This document shows positions 16,509-25,037 of a stretch of 64,000 nt of DNA, one piece after another. The notes below the pieces were generated by a model. That model searched no databases. It was given only the letters and a program-made list of their open reading frames with translations, and was not told the origin of the DNA. Positions within the stretch are counted from its first letter, which is position 1. The number at the start of each line of letters is the position of its first letter. Origin of the DNA: Caldilineales bacterium (lineage in GTDB: Bacteria; Chloroflexota; Anaerolineae; J102); NCBI GenBank assembly GCA_019695115.1, contig JAIBAP010000003.1, positions 1-64,000 on the forward strand, read 5' to 3'. The position numbers were made by a program, and so were the translations under genes.

Positions 16509-17603
16509 TCAGATCACGATGCGCTCGGGCTGGTGGCCGTTGCGGCCTCGCACCAGGCTACTGAGCGTGTTCAGCGCCGGCAGGATGTCGTCGGGCAGGG
16601 GGATGACGCCCCCCATCCGGCCCAGGAAGTGCACGGGCGCCCGGTCTTTGACGATGGCCCGCACATCCTCCAGCATCTGCCCGGCGTTCATCTCCACCAC
16701 CAGCACCCCCTTGACCCGCCCGGCCAGGGCGTCGAGCCGGGCCTGGGGGAAGGGCCAGAGCGAGATCGGCCGGAACAGCCCCACCTTCATCCCGGTGGCC
16801 CGCGCCTGGCGCACGGCCGATTGGGCGATGCGCCCGACCGTGCCAAAGGCGACGATCAGCAGCTCGGCGTCGTCGGTCTCATACTCAGCATAGCGCACTT
16901 CGTTGGCGGCGATGACGGTCAGCTTCTCCTGCAATTTCAGGTTCAGGGCCTCCAACTTCTCGGCGCTGAGATAGAGCGAGGTGATGACCCGGTTGCTGCG
17001 CCCGGCCGCCCCGCTCAGCGCCCACCCCGGACGCTCGCCGCCGATTGGCTGGAAGGGCGGCATCTCCACCGGCTCCATCATCTGGCCCAGGCTGCCATCG
17101 CCCAACAGGGTGACGATGTGGCGATACTTGAAGGCCAGGTCGAAGGATTCGTACATCAGGTCCACGGCTTCCTGGACGGTGGCGGGGGCGAGGACGATGG
17201 CATGGTAGTCGCCGTGGCCGGCCGATTTCACCATCTGAAAGTAGTCGCCCTGGCTGGGCTGGATGTTGCCCAGGCCGGGGCCGCCGCGCATGATGTCGAC
17301 GATGACGGCAGGCACCTCGCTGGCGGCGATATAGCTCATCCCCTCCTGCATCAGGCTGACGCCCGGCGAGGAGGAGGAGGTCATGGCCCGGGCGCCGGTG
17401 CAGGCCGCGCCATAGACCATGTTGATGGCGCCGATCTCGCTCTCGGCTTGCAGAAAGGCCCGATCCAGCGCCGGCATCCGCCGCGCCATATACTCCAGCA
17501 ATTCGGTTTGCGGGGTGATGGGGTAGCCGAAGAAGGCCTCACAGCCGGCGCGCAAGGCCGCCTCGGCCAGGGCTTCGTTCCCCTTCCAAAGTTCTTTGGC
17601 CAT
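16509..17603 (-). CDS. korA: 2-oxoacid:ferredoxin oxidoreductase, alpha subunit
   Basis: The alpha subunit carries the pyrimidine-binding part of the active site. The 364-residue product starts at the ATG at 17603, preceded by GGAGG. It contains [24 protein letters not shown], the [14 protein letters not shown] segment and [17 protein letters not shown], all characteristic of KorA. Domain II follows from about residue 230. It lies 22 bp from the ferredoxin gene korD. Confidence 0.92.
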   Translation of the reverse strand: MAKELWKGNEALAEAALRAGCEAFFGYPITPQTELLEYMARRMPALDRAFLQAESEIGAINMVYGAACTGARAMTSSSSPGVSLMQEGMSYIAASEVPAVIVDIMRGGPGLGNIQPSQGDYFQMVKSAGHGDYHAIVLAPATVQEAVDLMYESFDLAFKYRHIVTLLGDGSLGQMMEPVEMPPFQPIGGERPGWALSGAAGRSNRVITSLYLSAEKLEALNLKLQEKLTVIAANEVRYAEYETDDAELLIVAFGTVGRIAQSAVRQARATGMKVGLFRPISLWPFPQARLDALAGRVKGVLVVEMNAGQMLEDVRAIVKDRAPVHFLGRMGGVIPLPDDILPALNTLSSLVRGRNGHQPERIVI

Positions 17604-17625
17604 GTTGATCCTCCTTCCTGTCCGG

Positions 17626-17895
17626 TCAGGCGGCGCGGGCGACGGTGCGCTCGGCGGCCGGGCCGCGCCCGGGCTGGGGAAAGCGAAAGACGGTGAAGAC
17701 CACGTCCGGGCAGACCACCGCGCAGACGGCGCAGCCCGTGCATGGGTGGTCGCGCTCGACCAGCGCCACCGGCCGGTAGCCGCGGGCGTTATAGGCATCC
17801 TCCAGCTGCAACACCCCCTGCGGACAGTAATGTACGCATAGTTCGCAGCCCTTGCAGCGATTGCGGTCGATTAGAACAGTGCCTCTTGCTGGCAT
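17626..17895 (-). CDS. korD: 2-oxoacid:ferredoxin oxidoreductase, ferredoxin-like subunit
   Basis: This is an 89-residue delta subunit with two [4Fe-4S] motifs, [12 protein letters not shown] and [12 protein letters not shown], for passing electrons to ferredoxin. The ATG at 17895 fits a ribosome site (GAGG) and the usual family start, [12 protein letters not shown] longer frame to 17958 reads through the structured leader and was rejected. It is the first gene of korDABC. Confidence 0.88.
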   Translation of the reverse strand: MPARGTVLIDRNRCKGCELCVHYCPQGVLQLEDAYNARGYRPVALVERDHPCTGCAVCAVVCPDVVFTVFRFPQPGRGPAAERTVARAA

Positions 17896-17920
17896 TGGCT
17901 TACCTCGTTCAGAATAACAA

Positions 17921-18009
17921 GACCCCGTCCGCACTTGTGTGTGAACGGCCCGCCCCACCGCGACTGCCGGAGAGGGAAGTCGCGGTTGGAGAGCAGTGCG
18001 AACGGGGTC
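17921..18009 (-). promoter_or_regulatory. Structured leader upstream of korDABC
   Basis: A 15-bp stem with one G-U pair (17921-17935 with 17995-18009) encloses a second perfect 9-bp stem, ACCGCGACT / AGTCGCGGT (17957-17965 with 17978-17986). The single-stranded joins are 21 nt and 8 nt. On the minus strand the structure ends 25 nt before the korD start codon and just before the ribosome site. It matches no riboswitch class I recognise, and may be a cis-regulatory RNA or a protein-binding leader (inference). Confidence 0.6.
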
Positions 18010-18189
18010 AGCGCTTGCATCGCCATTGATGCGAGTCGATTCACATTGTCATTCTGGCACAGTTCCAGGCGCGGCGATATGATCTAAAACAGGTTTGGGG
18101 TTGCGATTTCATCTCTCCCCTCATTGAGCATTCGTTTGTCCGGCTATCTGGTTCGTGGTAGCATTCGCCGCCAACGTCCTCGGCAGAGG

Positions 18190-18211
18190 AGCGAGCACGC
18201 CCACGTGCGAC
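18190..18211 (+). repeat. GCACG/CGTGC hairpin repeat
   Basis: The sequence GAGCACGCCCACGTGCGA forms a short hairpin (GCACG/CGTGC). It lies about 30 bp upstream of the acyl-CoA ligase fusion start, before the AAGGAG ribosome site. The same motif recurs at 31876-31905 and three times at 38681-38781. Confidence 0.7.
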
Positions 18212-18237
18212 CACACGCCCATGAAGGAGCAGCCGCC

Positions 18238-20766
18238 ATGAAGCACAAATTGCGTGGTTTCAAGCGCAGCGCCATCACCCTCGACTACGACCTCTACCGG
18301 GTCGAAGCCGCGATCCCTGGCGTCGTCGGCGACAAACTCAGTGTCATCGACATCTGGCCGGACGGCGTCGATCGCACGATCCTGTTCGTCCACGGCTATC
18401 TGGGCTGCGCCGACACCTGGGAGCACCAGATCAACCACTTCGCCAACCGCTACCGCGTGGTCGCGCCCGACCTGCGCGGCCACGGCCAAAGCGACGCTCC
18501 CTCCACGCAATACACCATGCCCGAACTGGTGGCCGACCTGCACAGCATCAGCAAACAACTCAAGCTGCCGGAGAAATTCGTGCTGGTGGGGCATTCGTTC
18601 GGCGGCTCGGTCTGCACCGAATACGCCATCGCCCACCCCGAACAGTTGGAGCGGCTCGTCCTCATCGCCACCGCCGGCGAATACCCCCTCCCCCGCATCC
18701 TCTCGCTCATCTACCGCCTGCCGGCCGCCTTCTTCCGGCTGTGGTGGCAATATCGCCCCCGCTGGAACGCCGAAGTCATCGCCTTCAAACGCATGATGAC
18801 CAACAACCTCATGCGCTGGCACGGCTGGCCACTGCTGCAAAAGATCAGCGTCCCCACCCTCGTCATCACCGGCGAGCGCGACAACTACTTCCCTCGTCGC
18901 GTCTACGAACAGGTGGGCAGCGCCGTGCCGGGGGCCGAGGTGGTGGATGTGGGCGCATCCAAACACAAAGTGCAGCTCGAACGCCACCAGGCCGTCAACC
19001 GCGCCATCGAACGCTTCATCGAGACCGACCCCCAGCGCGGGTCGTGGCGAGGCCAGGCCACTGCCGTAGCCGAACCTGATCTGCTGCAACGTCGGCCGTG
19101 GCTGGGCGCCTACCATCCCAAGACCCCCCGCACCGTGCCCATCCCCCGCCAGCCGCTCTACGAATTCCTGGAAAGCGCCGCCGATTGGCTGCCCCGCCGG
19201 CCGGCCACCGTCTTCCTCGGCGCCAAGATCACCTATCAGCAACTCCAGCGCCAGACCAACCAGTTCGCCCATGTCTTGCACGGGCTGGGGCTGCGACCGG
19301 GCGGCCGGGTGATGGTGGTGCTGCCGGATATGCCGCAGTTCATCATCGCCTACTACGGCGCCCTGCGCACCGGCGGCGTGGTCGTCCTCCCCAACCCCGA
19401 CGCCGACGCCGACCAGGTGGCCCATGTCGCCCGCGCCACCGGGGCCGAGATCCTGGTCACACTGGCGGAGTTCAGAGGGATGGCGGCCACCGTGCGCGCC
19501 CAGAGCGGCGTGCGCGAGGTCTTGCTGGCCGACATCGCCAATGTCCTCTCGTCCGGCGCCTACCAAAAACTGATGGCGCGTTGGCGCATCGCCGCCACAC
19601 CGAAAGCAGACGCCAGCGCGGACGCTGAATCGGAGCGGGATGACCAGCACACGCACGATCTGGCCCAGATGATCGAAGACGCCCCCTTTGGCCCGCCCGT
19701 CTATCAGGCCCACAGCAAAGACCTGGCCGCCATCCTCTACACCAGCGGCACCAGCGACGAACCCAAGGGCGTCTGCCTGACCCATGCCAACCTGGTGGCC
19801 AACACCATGCAGACCCGCCACTGGTTCCCCGAGCTGCAATATGGCCGCGACACCTTCCTCTCGGTTATCCCCATGCTGCACAGCTACGGCATGACCACAG
19901 CCATGAACCTGCCCATCGCCCTGGGCGCCAGCATGGTGGTGTTGCCCGTTTTCGACCTCAACCTGGTGCTGGAATGCATCCGCGACCACGCCCCAACGGT
20001 CTTCCCCGGCGTCCCGGCCATGTACGCCGCCATCAACCAGGCCCCCGGCGTGCGCGACTACGGGCTGTCAGCCATCAAAGCCTGTCTCAGCGGTTCGGCC
20101 CCCCTGCCGGTCGAGGTGCAGGAGACGTTCGAGAAACTCACGCAGGGGAATCTGGTCGAGGGCTACGGCCTGACCGAAGCCTCGCCCGTCACCCATGCCA
20201 ACCCGCTCAGCGGCGCCCGGCGCTCTGGCTCGATCGGCGTGCCACTGCCCAACACCGACGCCAAGATCGTCGATCTGGCCAGCGGTCGCGACCTGGCGCC
20301 CGGCCAGCTGGGGGAATTGATCGTGCGCGGGCCGCAGGTGATGCAGGGATACTGGCAGGACGAAGCCGCCAACGCCGACGCCCTGAAGGACGGCTGGCTG
20401 CACACCGGCGACGTGGCGGTGATGGACGCCGACGGCTTCTTCCACATCCTGGGCCGCAAGCGCGAGGCCATCCTCACCGGGGCCTTCAGCGTCTATCCGC
20501 GCGATGTCGAAGAGGTGCTGTACGAGAACAGCAAGGTGCAGGAGGTGGCGGTGGTGGGCGTGCCCGCAGCCGAGAGCGGGCAGCGGGTGAAGGCCTTCAT
20601 CGTCCCCCGCCCCGGCGCCCAACTGAACAAGGACGAACTACTCGACCTCTGCCGCCGCCGCCTGGAACCCTACGCCGTGCCCTGGGAGATCGAGTTCCGC
20701 CAGGAGCTGCCCAAGAATTTCGTCGGCAAGGTGGTGCGCAGGATGCTGGTGGAGGAGGCGAAGTAG
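18238..20766 (+). CDS. Alpha/beta hydrolase fused to an acyl-CoA synthetase
   Basis: The product has 842 residues. Residues about 1-265 form an alpha/beta hydrolase with HGYLG (oxyanion, about 52-56) and GHSFGGS (nucleophile Ser120). Residues about 310-842 form an AMP-dependent ligase with the phosphate-binding loop YTSGTSDEPKGV (from about 501), GYGLTEASP, WLHTGDVA and GKVVRR near the C-terminus. The fusion could release a free acid from an ester and activate it to acyl-CoA in one chain (inference). The start is set by AAGGAG about 9 nt upstream of the ATG; the frame extends upstream, but that part includes a dispersed repeat. The natural substrate is unknown. Confidence 0.87.
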   Translation: MKHKLRGFKRSAITLDYDLYRVEAAIPGVVGDKLSVIDIWPDGVDRTILFVHGYLGCADTWEHQINHFANRYRVVAPDLRGHGQSDAPSTQYTMPELVADLHSISKQLKLPEKFVLVGHSFGGSVCTEYAIAHPEQLERLVLIATAGEYPLPRILSLIYRLPAAFFRLWWQYRPRWNAEVIAFKRMMTNNLMRWHGWPLLQKISVPTLVITGERDNYFPRRVYEQVGSAVPGAEVVDVGASKHKVQLERHQAVNRAIERFIETDPQRGSWRGQATAVAEPDLLQRRPWLGAYHPKTPRTVPIPRQPLYEFLESAADWLPRRPATVFLGAKITYQQLQRQTNQFAHVLHGLGLRPGGRVMVVLPDMPQFIIAYYGALRTGGVVVLPNPDADADQVAHVARATGAEILVTLAEFRGMAATVRAQSGVREVLLADIANVLSSGAYQKLMARWRIAATPKADASADAESERDDQHTHDLAQMIEDAPFGPPVYQAHSKDLAAILYTSGTSDEPKGVCLTHANLVANTMQTRHWFPELQYGRDTFLSVIPMLHSYGMTTAMNLPIALGASMVVLPVFDLNLVLECIRDHAPTVFPGVPAMYAAINQAPGVRDYGLSAIKACLSGSAPLPVEVQETFEKLTQGNLVEGYGLTEASPVTHANPLSGARRSGSIGVPLPNTDAKIVDLASGRDLAPGQLGELIVRGPQVMQGYWQDEAANADALKDGWLHTGDVAVMDADGFFHILGRKREAILTGAFSVYPRDVEEVLYENSKVQEVAVVGVPAAESGQRVKAFIVPRPGAQLNKDELLDLCRRRLEPYAVPWEIEFRQELPKNFVGKVVRRMLVEEAK

Positions 20767-20767
20767 G

Positions 20768-20815
20768 TTCCGTGTTTCGTGTTTCGTGTTTCGTGTTTCG
20801 TGTTCCGTGTTCCGG
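20768..20815. repeat. TTTCGTG heptamer tract
   Basis: Seven contiguous units of TTCCGTG/TTTCGTG follow the ligase-fusion stop codon directly, with a strict 7-nt period. Confidence 0.85.
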
Positions 20816-20903
20816 GTCGATGTTTGCCTGCATTGGTTCCATTTTCGTCCCACAGTTTCATGTGCTCACGTAGGCAATGAATGTTCGAACCGGAGGAGCG
20901 ACT

Positions 20904-21058
20904 GTGACCGACCAACAACTACTGCAACGTATTGCAGCGAATCCCAGAGCGATGGGGGGGAACCCGTGATCAAGGGTGCGCGCCTGACGGTGGATTAGAT
21001 CCTGAACCTGTTGGCTCATGGCGCCACCGTTGAAGAAATCGAGTTATTCTTCATACGC
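20904..21058 (+). pseudogene. Broken DUF433 antitoxin-like gene
   Basis: From the GTG at 20904, preceded by CGGAGGAG, the frame reads MTDQQLLQRIAANPRAMGGNP and then stops at TGA (20968-20970). The rest of a DUF433 domain continues in another frame, PVIKGARLTVD, then a TAG where a Tyr is usual, then ILNLLAHGATVEEIE. One frameshift next to a G-run and one nonsense codon have killed it. DUF433 proteins are VapB-type antitoxins, often paired with a PIN-like toxin; no toxin follows here. Confidence 0.75.
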
Positions 21059-21139
21059 GCCACACGCGGATCAAGACCCAAAGCGCCCGGCTGAACGACA
21101 CAGATCACAATCTGTGTTTCCTCCTATTTGTGTCTTTTC
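21059..21139. other. Gap with small inverted repeats
   Basis: This stretch carries short palindromic pieces such as ACAGATCACAATCTGTG and a CGCGGATCAA motif seen twice (about 21066 and 21154). They resemble the units of the 62-bp tandem array at 28074-28266. No gene is seen. Confidence 0.4.
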
Positions 21140-22453
21140 CTATCCGCGTCCTACGCGGATCAAGGCCAGGAAGCGTTCGACATCGTAGATCGCTGCCTGG
21201 GCCACGGGTGAGATCTGCGGCAGCACCAGGTCGAAGGCATGGTCGGCGTGGGGATACTCGATCAACACGGCCGGGGCGCCGTCCGCCTGCAAATCGGCAT
21301 AGAGTTGCCGCACCGTAGAGGCGAACTGGAAGAAATCTCCGGTGCCTTGCAGCAGCAGCGTGGGCGGGCAGTGCGACCCCAGCAGACGGATGGGCGAGAG
21401 CAGGGCGTAGGCGTCGGGCATATCGTCGGGCGAACCGCCCAGCAGATGGGCGATGAAGTTGTTGCGGCCGCCGTTGGGCCGGTCGGGCAGGAAGCCGAGA
21501 GCGTCGAAGGTGGTGAACAGCGCCTTGTCTTTCAGCCGCAGGTCGCGCTGCTCGGCCTCCAGCAAGTGGCCGTAGGCAGTCTGCGTCTTTTCGTAGATGT
21601 TCTGCAGGTCGGTGGGCGGATAGTAGGCCACCACCGCGCACACGGCGGTGTCGCCATCATCGGGGCCGGGATAGAAGGCGGCATGGTTGGGCGTGTAGGC
21701 CGAGACCAGGGCCAGGTGCCCGCCCGCCGAGCCGCCGATGAGGGCGATGCGGTCGGGATCGACGCCATACTCGGCGGCATGGGCCTTCAGCCAGAGGATG
21801 GCGCGCTTGACATCCCCCACCATCACTTCCAGCGGCGTGCCCTCGCCCAGGGTGTAGGCGATGTCCATGATCACATGCCCCTGCCCGGCCAGCCGGCGGA
21901 AGAAAGTGCGCGTGCCCATGTCCTTGTCCCCGCGCTTCCAGGCCCCGCCGTGGATGTAGATGACGCCCATCCCGCTGCGGGCCGCGTCCTCAGCCGGCTG
22001 CCAGAGGTCGGCCAGCAGCGGGACGCCGTCCGGGTTGCGGCCGTAGACGATGTCGGCCTGGGGGCGGGCGGCAGGCACGCCCACCCGTAGCGGCCGCCAG
22101 CGCGGGGCGCGCCAGCGGCGGAAGGGTGTGAACGGGCGCAGGTCTTCGGGCAGGCGTTGCTCCCAGTCATCGCCAAAGGCAGCGGCGAAGGCATTGTGAT
22201 AGGCGCTGACCGTGCGCAGATAGCTGGCCGACACCCCCGCGCCCACTGCTCCGACCGCGGCCAGCTTCCAATCGCGGCGGAACAGCCCGACCAGGCTGCC
22301 GGCGAAGGCGATGACGGCGAAGACCGGGGCCAGGGCCTGGGCATAGGCTCGCGGCAGCCACAGCAGCACAGAGGCGGGCGGGTTTTTGGGCCGCGCCAAC
22401 AGCAGGGTGCTGGCGGCGGCGGACAGGTAGGTGATCAGGGAGAGGAAGCGCAT
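21140..22453 (-). CDS. Membrane-anchored alpha/beta hydrolase (esterase/lipase type)
   Basis: The 437-residue protein has two to three hydrophobic segments in the first 80 residues. A hormone-sensitive-lipase/BD-FAE-like hydrolase domain follows from about residue 130. It has the oxyanion motif IYIHGGAWKRGD (about 165-176), the nucleophile elbow ALIGGSAGGHLAL (Ser242), and a catalytic His in HADHAFD near the C-terminus. It probably hydrolyses short or medium acyl esters. The ATG at 22453 was chosen because the longer upstream frame runs antisense through the divergent phosphodiesterase gene. Confidence 0.82.
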   Translation of the reverse strand: MRFLSLITYLSAAASTLLLARPKNPPASVLLWLPRAYAQALAPVFAVIAFAGSLVGLFRRDWKLAAVGAVGAGVSASYLRTVSAYHNAFAAAFGDDWEQRLPEDLRPFTPFRRWRAPRWRPLRVGVPAARPQADIVYGRNPDGVPLLADLWQPAEDAARSGMGVIYIHGGAWKRGDKDMGTRTFFRRLAGQGHVIMDIAYTLGEGTPLEVMVGDVKRAILWLKAHAAEYGVDPDRIALIGGSAGGHLALVSAYTPNHAAFYPGPDDGDTAVCAVVAYYPPTDLQNIYEKTQTAYGHLLEAEQRDLRLKDKALFTTFDALGFLPDRPNGGRNNFIAHLLGGSPDDMPDAYALLSPIRLLGSHCPPTLLLQGTGDFFQFASTVRQLYADLQADGAPAVLIEYPHADHAFDLVLPQISPVAQAAIYDVERFLALIRVGRG

Positions 22454-22472
22454 GGTCGGGAGGGGGTGGCGG

Positions 22473-22501
22473 TTTTCAAACCTGCGTTCTGTCGTTATAA
22501 T
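22473..22501 (+). promoter_or_regulatory. Promoter of the phosphodiesterase gene
   Basis: TTTTCA (22473-22478), a 17-bp spacer and a consensus TATAAT (22496-22501) precede the YfcE-like gene by about 30 bp. Confidence 0.55.
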
Positions 22502-22532
22502 GGCATTGTACCCCGACCCCGAGGAGAATGCC

Positions 22533-23048
22533 ATGCACCAGTTGATGACCAAGATCGCCATCTTCTCTGACACCCACGACAACGTCTGGAACCTGGCGGC
22601 GGCGCTGGAGCAGGCGCGGCTGCGAGGGGCGGAGGCGCTGCTGCACTGCGGCGACCTCTGCGCGCCGTTCATCGTCCGGCAGCTGGCCGAAGGCTTTGCC
22701 GGGCCGATCCACCTGGTCTTTGGCAACAACGATGGCGATGGCCGCCTGATCCATACCGTGGCCAGCAAGTACAGCCAGGTGACGCACCACGGCATCTATA
22801 CCGAGCTAGAGATCGGCGGCCGCCGCATCGCCATGATCCACTACCCCGAGCCGGCGCTGCGCATCGCCCAGTCCGGCCAGTTCGACCTGGTGTGCTACGG
22901 CCACGACCACAAAAAATACCACGCCCTCATCGGCGCCTGTCATCTCGCCAACCCCGGCGAACTGATGGGCAAGGACAGCCCAGCGACCTGGGGGCTGTAC
23001 GACGGCGAGGCGGATACGTTCGAGTGGGTGATGACGGGGGAGACATGA
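22533..23048 (+). CDS. YfcE/MJ0936-family metallophosphoesterase
   Basis: This 171-residue calcineurin-like phosphodiesterase has all the metal-binding blocks in order: FSDTHDN, LHCGDLCAP, FGNNDGD, MIHYPEP and CYGHDHKKY, then LANPGEL. Members hydrolyse small phosphodiesters such as bis-pNPP or cyclic nucleotides in vitro; the in vivo substrate is unknown. The ATG at 22533 is supported by GAGGAG 6 nt upstream. Confidence 0.87.
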   Translation: MHQLMTKIAIFSDTHDNVWNLAAALEQARLRGAEALLHCGDLCAPFIVRQLAEGFAGPIHLVFGNNDGDGRLIHTVASKYSQVTHHGIYTELEIGGRRIAMIHYPEPALRIAQSGQFDLVCYGHDHKKYHALIGACHLANPGELMGKDSPATWGLYDGEADTFEWVMTGET

Positions 23049-23075
23049 GGCGCATGGCCTGAGGAGCCATTGTCT

Positions 23076-24998
23076 ATGAAAACGGTCTTTCTGCGTACCT
23101 TGCTTGGGTTATACATGTTCTTCTTGTCCGTCGGGACAGGCCGCAGCAGTGCGGCAGCAACCGGCGCGCCGGATGCGTGCATACCCCCGGCGCAATGTAA
23201 CTATCTTAAATTGGTGGGTCAACTCGGCGGCGTCACAAATGCCATAGCGATACAAGGCAACTTCGCCTATGTCGGCGTTGGCCCGCGGCTTATCGTCCTT
23301 GATATCTCTACGCCCTCGCAGCCCCACAAGGTGGGCGAAACGGCTGCCGATTTCGATATTGTGCGGGATGTGGTAGCGAGGGGCAGTTACCTCTATATCG
23401 CAGGTGGGTACACCGGGTTGCGTGTGGTGAGCGTTGCCGATCCCGCTAATCCCATCGATGTTGGCCGCTACGACACAAGCAATGCTGTGGATCTGGCGGT
23501 GAACGGCAATTACGCCTACGTTGCAGACAAAGATGGGGGACTGCAAATCATCGACATAACGATCCCGCATAACCCTACGAAAGTGGGTTCGTTTGTTTCG
23601 GGACGGCCGGTTGTTGGCATAGCGGTGAACGGTGATTACGCTTACGTGGGGACTGAGTCGCTCCAAGTGGTGAACATCGCCGATCCTGCCAACCCAACCG
23701 AAGTAGGTTCGTTCAACGAGCCACCCAACTCTGTCTATCGTTTGGTCGCGAGAGGCGACTACGTTTACATTGCGGACAACACGCGTGGATTTCAGATCGT
23801 GAATGTGAGCGACCCGACCCGACCCACACTGGTTGGTCACGCCTCCAGCCCATATCCAAATGGTATCACCGTCAGCGGTGATTATGCTTATCTGGTGGAA
23901 TGGAAAGTAATGCGGATATTCAACATTAGCGATCCGGCCAACCCTGTGTTCACGGGTCTTTACGATGTGCCAGGTGTGGGGTATACTAACAACATCGCTG
24001 TGAGCGGCGACTACGCCTACGTCACTCATCAGGATGCAGGGCTTCGTATTGTGAACGTGAGCAATCCAGGCAACCCGACCGAGGTAAACGCGTACGACAA
24101 TGGCTTGGAGTGGGCCGAGGGCGTAGCTATCAACGGCGATTCTGTCTACGTAGCCGATAGGTTCGCCGGATTGAGGGTAATCGATAGCGCCAACCCTGGT
24201 GCTCTGGTCGAAGTGGGATCTTACGATAGTCCAGGATACAGTTTGGGCGTGAGGGCACAAGGAGAGCATATCTACTTAGCGGATGGACCTGCTGGGCTAC
24301 GAGTGGCAAACGTTTCCGACCGGACACATCCAACGGAAGTAGGGTTCTACGATACGCCTGGAACGGCCACGCGCCTTGCATTGACCGGCGACTATGCCTA
24401 TGTGACCGATATTACTGGCGGGCTGCGAATCATCAGGATTGCCGATCCGGCCAACCCTGCCGAAGTTGGCTACTTTCGCCCGCCAGGAACAGTCGAGGAC
24501 GTGGCAATCAGTGGAGACGTTGGCTACCTGGCCGCCGGAGAGAATGGGCTGCGAATCGTGAGTCTCGCCAATCGCGTGCAACCAGTTGAGGTGGGCTTCT
24601 ACAAACTATCCGGCTTTGCCTTGTCTATAGCAGTGAGCGGCAACTATGCCTACCTTTCAGGCTATCTTGAGGGGGATGGGCTGAAGGTGATGGCTGTTTC
24701 TGATCCCACCAAACCCACGATTGCCGTCTCCCTCTATCCATCCTCAGAAGTCCGTGCCGTTGCAGTGAGCGGTGAGAACCTCTATTTTGGTGGCGGGCTT
24801 TACATCGCAAATGTGGCCGATCCCACGAGACCCACCCTCATGGCTCTTCATGGCTTGCCAGATAAGGTCAACGAGATCGCAGTAAAGGGTGACTTCATCT
24901 ACGTCGCCGATGGGCATGGCGGTCTGCTTGTCTTGAAGTATCTCGGGGCCAATATCCTCCATCCCAGTTCCAACTATCTGCCTCTACTGTTGAGGTGA
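23076..24998 (+). CDS. Secreted LVIVD-repeat beta-propeller protein
   Basis: The product has 640 residues with a signal peptide (about 1-27). It then has about 13 repeats of the LVIVD type, each ending in a strand like VVNIADPANPTEVG and including GDYAYVA. These likely build one or two beta-propellers that bind ligands outside the cell. The C-terminus is NYLPLLLR, like the tail of the protein at the window start. The ATG at 23076 has GAGGAG 9 nt upstream; a TTG at 23070 is too close to it. Base use is visibly less GC-rich than in the neighbours, which may reflect recent transfer or relaxed repeat coding. Ligand unknown. Confidence 0.82.
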   Translation: MKTVFLRTLLGLYMFFLSVGTGRSSAAATGAPDACIPPAQCNYLKLVGQLGGVTNAIAIQGNFAYVGVGPRLIVLDISTPSQPHKVGETAADFDIVRDVVARGSYLYIAGGYTGLRVVSVADPANPIDVGRYDTSNAVDLAVNGNYAYVADKDGGLQIIDITIPHNPTKVGSFVSGRPVVGIAVNGDYAYVGTESLQVVNIADPANPTEVGSFNEPPNSVYRLVARGDYVYIADNTRGFQIVNVSDPTRPTLVGHASSPYPNGITVSGDYAYLVEWKVMRIFNISDPANPVFTGLYDVPGVGYTNNIAVSGDYAYVTHQDAGLRIVNVSNPGNPTEVNAYDNGLEWAEGVAINGDSVYVADRFAGLRVIDSANPGALVEVGSYDSPGYSLGVRAQGEHIYLADGPAGLRVANVSDRTHPTEVGFYDTPGTATRLALTGDYAYVTDITGGLRIIRIADPANPAEVGYFRPPGTVEDVAISGDVGYLAAGENGLRIVSLANRVQPVEVGFYKLSGFALSIAVSGNYAYLSGYLEGDGLKVMAVSDPTKPTIAVSLYPSSEVRAVAVSGENLYFGGGLYIANVADPTRPTLMALHGLPDKVNEIAVKGDFIYVADGHGGLLVLKYLGANILHPSSNYLPLLLR

Positions 24999-25037
24999 AC
25001 ACCCGACCACACACAACGCGCAATACCCACCACACCT

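Noticed and set aside
18124-18237. N-terminal extension of the hydrolase-ligase fusion
   Set aside because: It includes a dispersed repeat and no ribosome site; the ATG at 18238 has AAGGAG upstream.
20881-20900. GTTCGAACC as a tRNA T-loop
   Set aside because: No acceptor, D or anticodon stem can be drawn around it.
20904-21000. In-frame TGA in the DUF433-like gene as another selenocysteine codon
   Set aside because: The rest of the domain is in a different frame and also has a TAG; there is no SECIS-like hairpin. It is a decayed gene.
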